DNA from: Planctomycetota bacterium
GTDB taxonomy: Bacteria; Planctomycetota; Phycisphaerae; Sedimentisphaerales; SM23-30
Assembly (NCBI GenBank): GCA_022705365.1
Contig: JAKJEP010000016.1
Location: forward strand, 257-9,137
Direction: 5' to 3'
DNA length: 8,881 bases
Below are positions 7,078 through 8,881 of the stretch, in pieces; the first letter of the stretch is position 1, and every line of letters begins with the position of its first letter. Both the position numbers and the translations under genes were made by a program. The notes under the pieces were generated by a model. The model saw only the letters and a program-made list of their open reading frames with translations, did no database searches and was not told the DNA's origin.

Positions 7078-8155
7078 CGTGACGGATCAGGATATGCGTC
7101 AGGCCGCCGATGCCATGATCGCTACCGGCATGGCCGACTTCGGCTACCAGTATGTCAATATCGACGACTGCTGGGCAAAAAAAAGCGGCGACGAACCCTA
7201 CCGGGATGAAAACGGAGTCATTCTGCCGAATGCCAACTTCCCCGACATGAAGGCCCTTACCGACTATATCCACAGCAAGGGCCTTAAGGCCGGCATATAC
7301 ACTTCGCCCGGTCCCTGGACCTGTGCCGGCTATACCGGTAGCTTCCGCCACGAACAGCAGGACGCCCTGACTTTCGCCGCCTGGGGCTTTGACTTCCTGA
7401 AGTATGACTGGTGCTCCTACGACAGCATCGCCGTGGACCGGACCCGCTATGAATATGTCAGACCTTACGCCCTGATGGGCGAGATTCTCAAAAACGTCGA
7501 TTACGACATCGTCTATAACATCTGCCAGTACGGCATGGATCGTGTCTGGGAATGGGCCGCCTCCACCGGCGGCAACTGCTGGCGCACCACCGATGATATC
7601 CGCCGCTCCAGCAGCTTTATGGGCCTGGACAACGCCAGCCATTACGAATACGCCCGCCCCGGCTGCTGGAACGATCCCGATTACATCCTCATCGGTTGGA
7701 TCGGCGGCGGTTCGGGGAAAGAAGGCATCCCAACCTCCATCTCCCCCAACCAGCAATACGCCTATATGTCCCTGTGGTCCATCATGGCCTCACCGCTGGT
7801 ATTCTCCGGCAACATGACCCGGCTGGACGACTTTACCGTAAATATATTATGCAACGCCGAAGTCATCGAGACCAATCAGGACCCGCTGGGCCAACAGGGC
7901 CGCGTCATGAAACAGGACGATGAATCCTTCGTCCTGGCCAAGGACATGGAAGACGGCTCCAAAGTAGTCGGCCTGTTCAACATCGCCCCTGTCGCCATAC
8001 CCGTGCGTATCGCCTGGAACGACCTGGCAGTCAGCGGCCCGCAGCGAATTCGCGACCTTTGGCGGCAAAAAGATCTAGGTAACTTTGAAAATTCTTACGA
8101 GCCGGTCGTGCCGGCCCGCGGCGTGATTCTGGTCCGGCTGTTCCCGGAAAAATAA
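7043..8155 (+). CDS. Alpha-galactosidase, GH27 catalytic and C-terminal domains (frameshifted continuation)
   Basis: In-frame from MGWNSW to the TAA at 8153-8155: 370 aa covering a GH27 TIM barrel (about 1-275) and a C-terminal beta-sandwich (about 285-370). GH27 enzymes are retaining glycosidases that cleave terminal alpha-galactosides. Landmarks are MGWNSW 1-6, YVNIDDCW 37-44, GIYTSPGPWTCAGYTGS 84-100, LKYDWC 119-124 with nucleophile Asp122, WRTTDDI 180-186 with acid/base Asp185, GCWNDPDYILIG 207-218, and ETNQDPLGQQG 276-286. Cys94 and Cys124 match the disulfide seen next to the active site in human alpha-galactosidase A. The substrate-loop motif CEWG of that enzyme is CQYG here (161-164), so alpha-galactosidase is likely but related specificities (for example beta-L-arabinopyranosidase) are possible. 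The ATG at 7043 has no ribosome-binding site and would lack a signal peptide, so this is the second half of the gene at 6175, not an independent gene. Confidence 0.87.
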   Translation: MGWNSWYIFYDSVTDQDMRQAADAMIATGMADFGYQYVNIDDCWAKKSGDEPYRDENGVILPNANFPDMKALTDYIHSKGLKAGIYTSPGPWTCAGYTGSFRHEQQDALTFAAWGFDFLKYDWCSYDSIAVDRTRYEYVRPYALMGEILKNVDYDIVYNICQYGMDRVWEWAASTGGNCWRTTDDIRRSSSFMGLDNASHYEYARPGCWNDPDYILIGWIGGGSGKEGIPTSISPNQQYAYMSLWSIMASPLVFSGNMTRLDDFTVNILCNAEVIETNQDPLGQQGRVMKQDDESFVLAKDMEDGSKVVGLFNIAPVAIPVRIAWNDLAVSGPQRIRDLWRQKDLGNFENSYEPVVPARGVILVRLFPEK

Positions 8156-8197
8156 TCTTATTTTACAACGTTCCCTTTTTCAATCAGGACAATCTGT

Positions 8198-8881
8198 ATG
8201 GAACTGAAAGCATTTGATATCATCGTATTTGTATGTTTTTTTGCCGTAGTCATCGGCGTCAGCCTTTTTAAAAGCCGCCGGGAGAAAAGCAGCGAAGATT
8301 ATTTTCTCGCCGGCCGCGGACTAACCTGGTGGCTCATCGGCATCTCCATTGTGGCTGCCAATATTTCCACCGAACAGTTTGTCGGCATGGCTGGCCAGGG
8401 CGCCGGCGGCGTCGGTCTGGCCGTGAGCAACTGGCAGCTTTACGGCAGCTTCGGTATTGTTCTGATCGCTTTTACCCTCCTGCCCCGCTTTCTCAAGGCA
8501 GGTATCTACACCATGCCCGAATATCTGGAATACCGCTACAATTCCACCGCTCGCGGCATCATGGCCTTGATGACCGTGGTCATCTATGTCGTCGTCCTTC
8601 TGACCGCTGTTCTCTATTCCGGCGGCATTACCCTACGAACGATTTTTGGCCTGCACCTGGTGAAAGGCGTCTGGCTCATCGGTCTGCTGGCCGCCGCCTA
8701 TACGGTCTGGGGCGGATTAAAGGCCGTCGCCTGGGCCGACTTGTTCCAGGGCGGCAGTCTGCTGGCCGGTGGAATCATCATCTTCTTCATCGGCCTGCGG
8801 GCCTGCGGCGGCTGGGAAAGTTTCACCGCTGCCAACCAGGATAAACTACATATGGTGCTCTCCCCTGACCATCCCGGTCTT
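8198..8881 (+). CDS. Sodium/solute symporter (SSS family, SGLT-like), 3' end outside window
   Basis: The frame is open from ATG 8198 to the right edge, giving the first 228 residues of a family usually 500-600 aa long. The start has AGGA eight bases upstream (8186-8189). The protein opens with a hydrophobic segment (about 6-24), then DYFLAGRGLTWWLIG (34-48), ANISTEQFVGMAGQGAGG (54-71, the first core helix, which in the LeuT fold helps form sodium and substrate sites), LPRFLKAGIYTMPEYLEYRY (95-114), and YTVWGGLKAVAWADLFQGG (168-186). These are SGLT/SSS signatures, and STEQFVGM is typical of the sugar-transporting branch. It follows the alpha-galactosidase gene by 42 nt on the same strand with no terminator between, so the two probably form an operon in which sugar freed outside is imported with Na+. 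The substrate (galactose or another hexose) is inferred from this context. Confidence 0.9.
   Translation, partial: MELKAFDIIVFVCFFAVVIGVSLFKSRREKSSEDYFLAGRGLTWWLIGISIVAANISTEQFVGMAGQGAGGVGLAVSNWQLYGSFGIVLIAFTLLPRFLKAGIYTMPEYLEYRYNSTARGIMALMTVVIYVVVLLTAVLYSGGITLRTIFGLHLVKGVWLIGLLAAAYTVWGGLKAVAWADLFQGGSLLAGGIIIFFIGLRACGGWESFTAANQDKLHMVLSPDHPGL

Noticed and set aside
7013..7756. 247-aa minus-strand open frame opposite the GH27 domain
   Set aside because: It is a shadow of the catalytic domain, with no ribosome-binding site context or family resemblance. The 254-aa minus-strand frame at 6301-7065 is rejected for the same reason.
8329..8844. 171-aa plus-strand frame inside the symporter gene
   Set aside because: It is an out-of-frame Arg/His-rich shadow. 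The real SSS coding frame starts at 8198 and runs off the window.

Overview
The window carries five protein-coding loci plus a partial one, all ordinary bacterial families, and no RNA genes, CRISPR arrays or insertion sequences that I can recognise. The GC-rich coding sequence, an NPCBM/Ig/GH27 glycosidase paired with a sodium:sugar symporter, an archaeal-length RtcB and an EF-G-like paralogue together suggest a saccharolytic bacterium of the Planctomycetota/PVC type (perhaps Phycisphaerae). That placement is inference from gene content and sequence style, not proof.

Layout: positions 3-467 (+) hold the C-terminal end of an unidentified, beta-rich protein. Facing it are two minus-strand genes, rtcB (503-1960) and an EF-G-like GTPase (2067-4097), separated by a good intrinsic terminator at 1993-2032. 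A 431-nt AT-rich spacer (4098-4528) separates the GTPase gene from a minus-strand NCS2/AzgA-type purine permease (4529-5962). A 212-nt divergent spacer (5963-6174) then leads to a plus-strand pair. The first member is a secreted alpha-galactosidase-type enzyme (6175-8155), broken by a +1 frameshift at a C5 run near 7034-7038. The second, 42 nt downstream, is a sodium/solute symporter (8198 to the right edge).

The right-hand pair makes a sensible unit: an exported GH27 enzyme with a carbohydrate-binding NPCBM domain would release a sugar (probably galactose) that the SGLT-like symporter could import. The left-hand pair concerns RNA repair/tRNA splicing and ribosome-linked GTPase function, and the permease handles nucleobase uptake. 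They look like neighbours rather than one pathway.

The observations most worth checking are the frameshift that separates signal peptide, NPCBM and Ig domains from the GH27 catalytic domain, and the rtcB start, where a terminator U-tract abuts the first ATG while an internal ATG has its own ribosome-binding site. I found no convincing evidence of a previously undescribed system.
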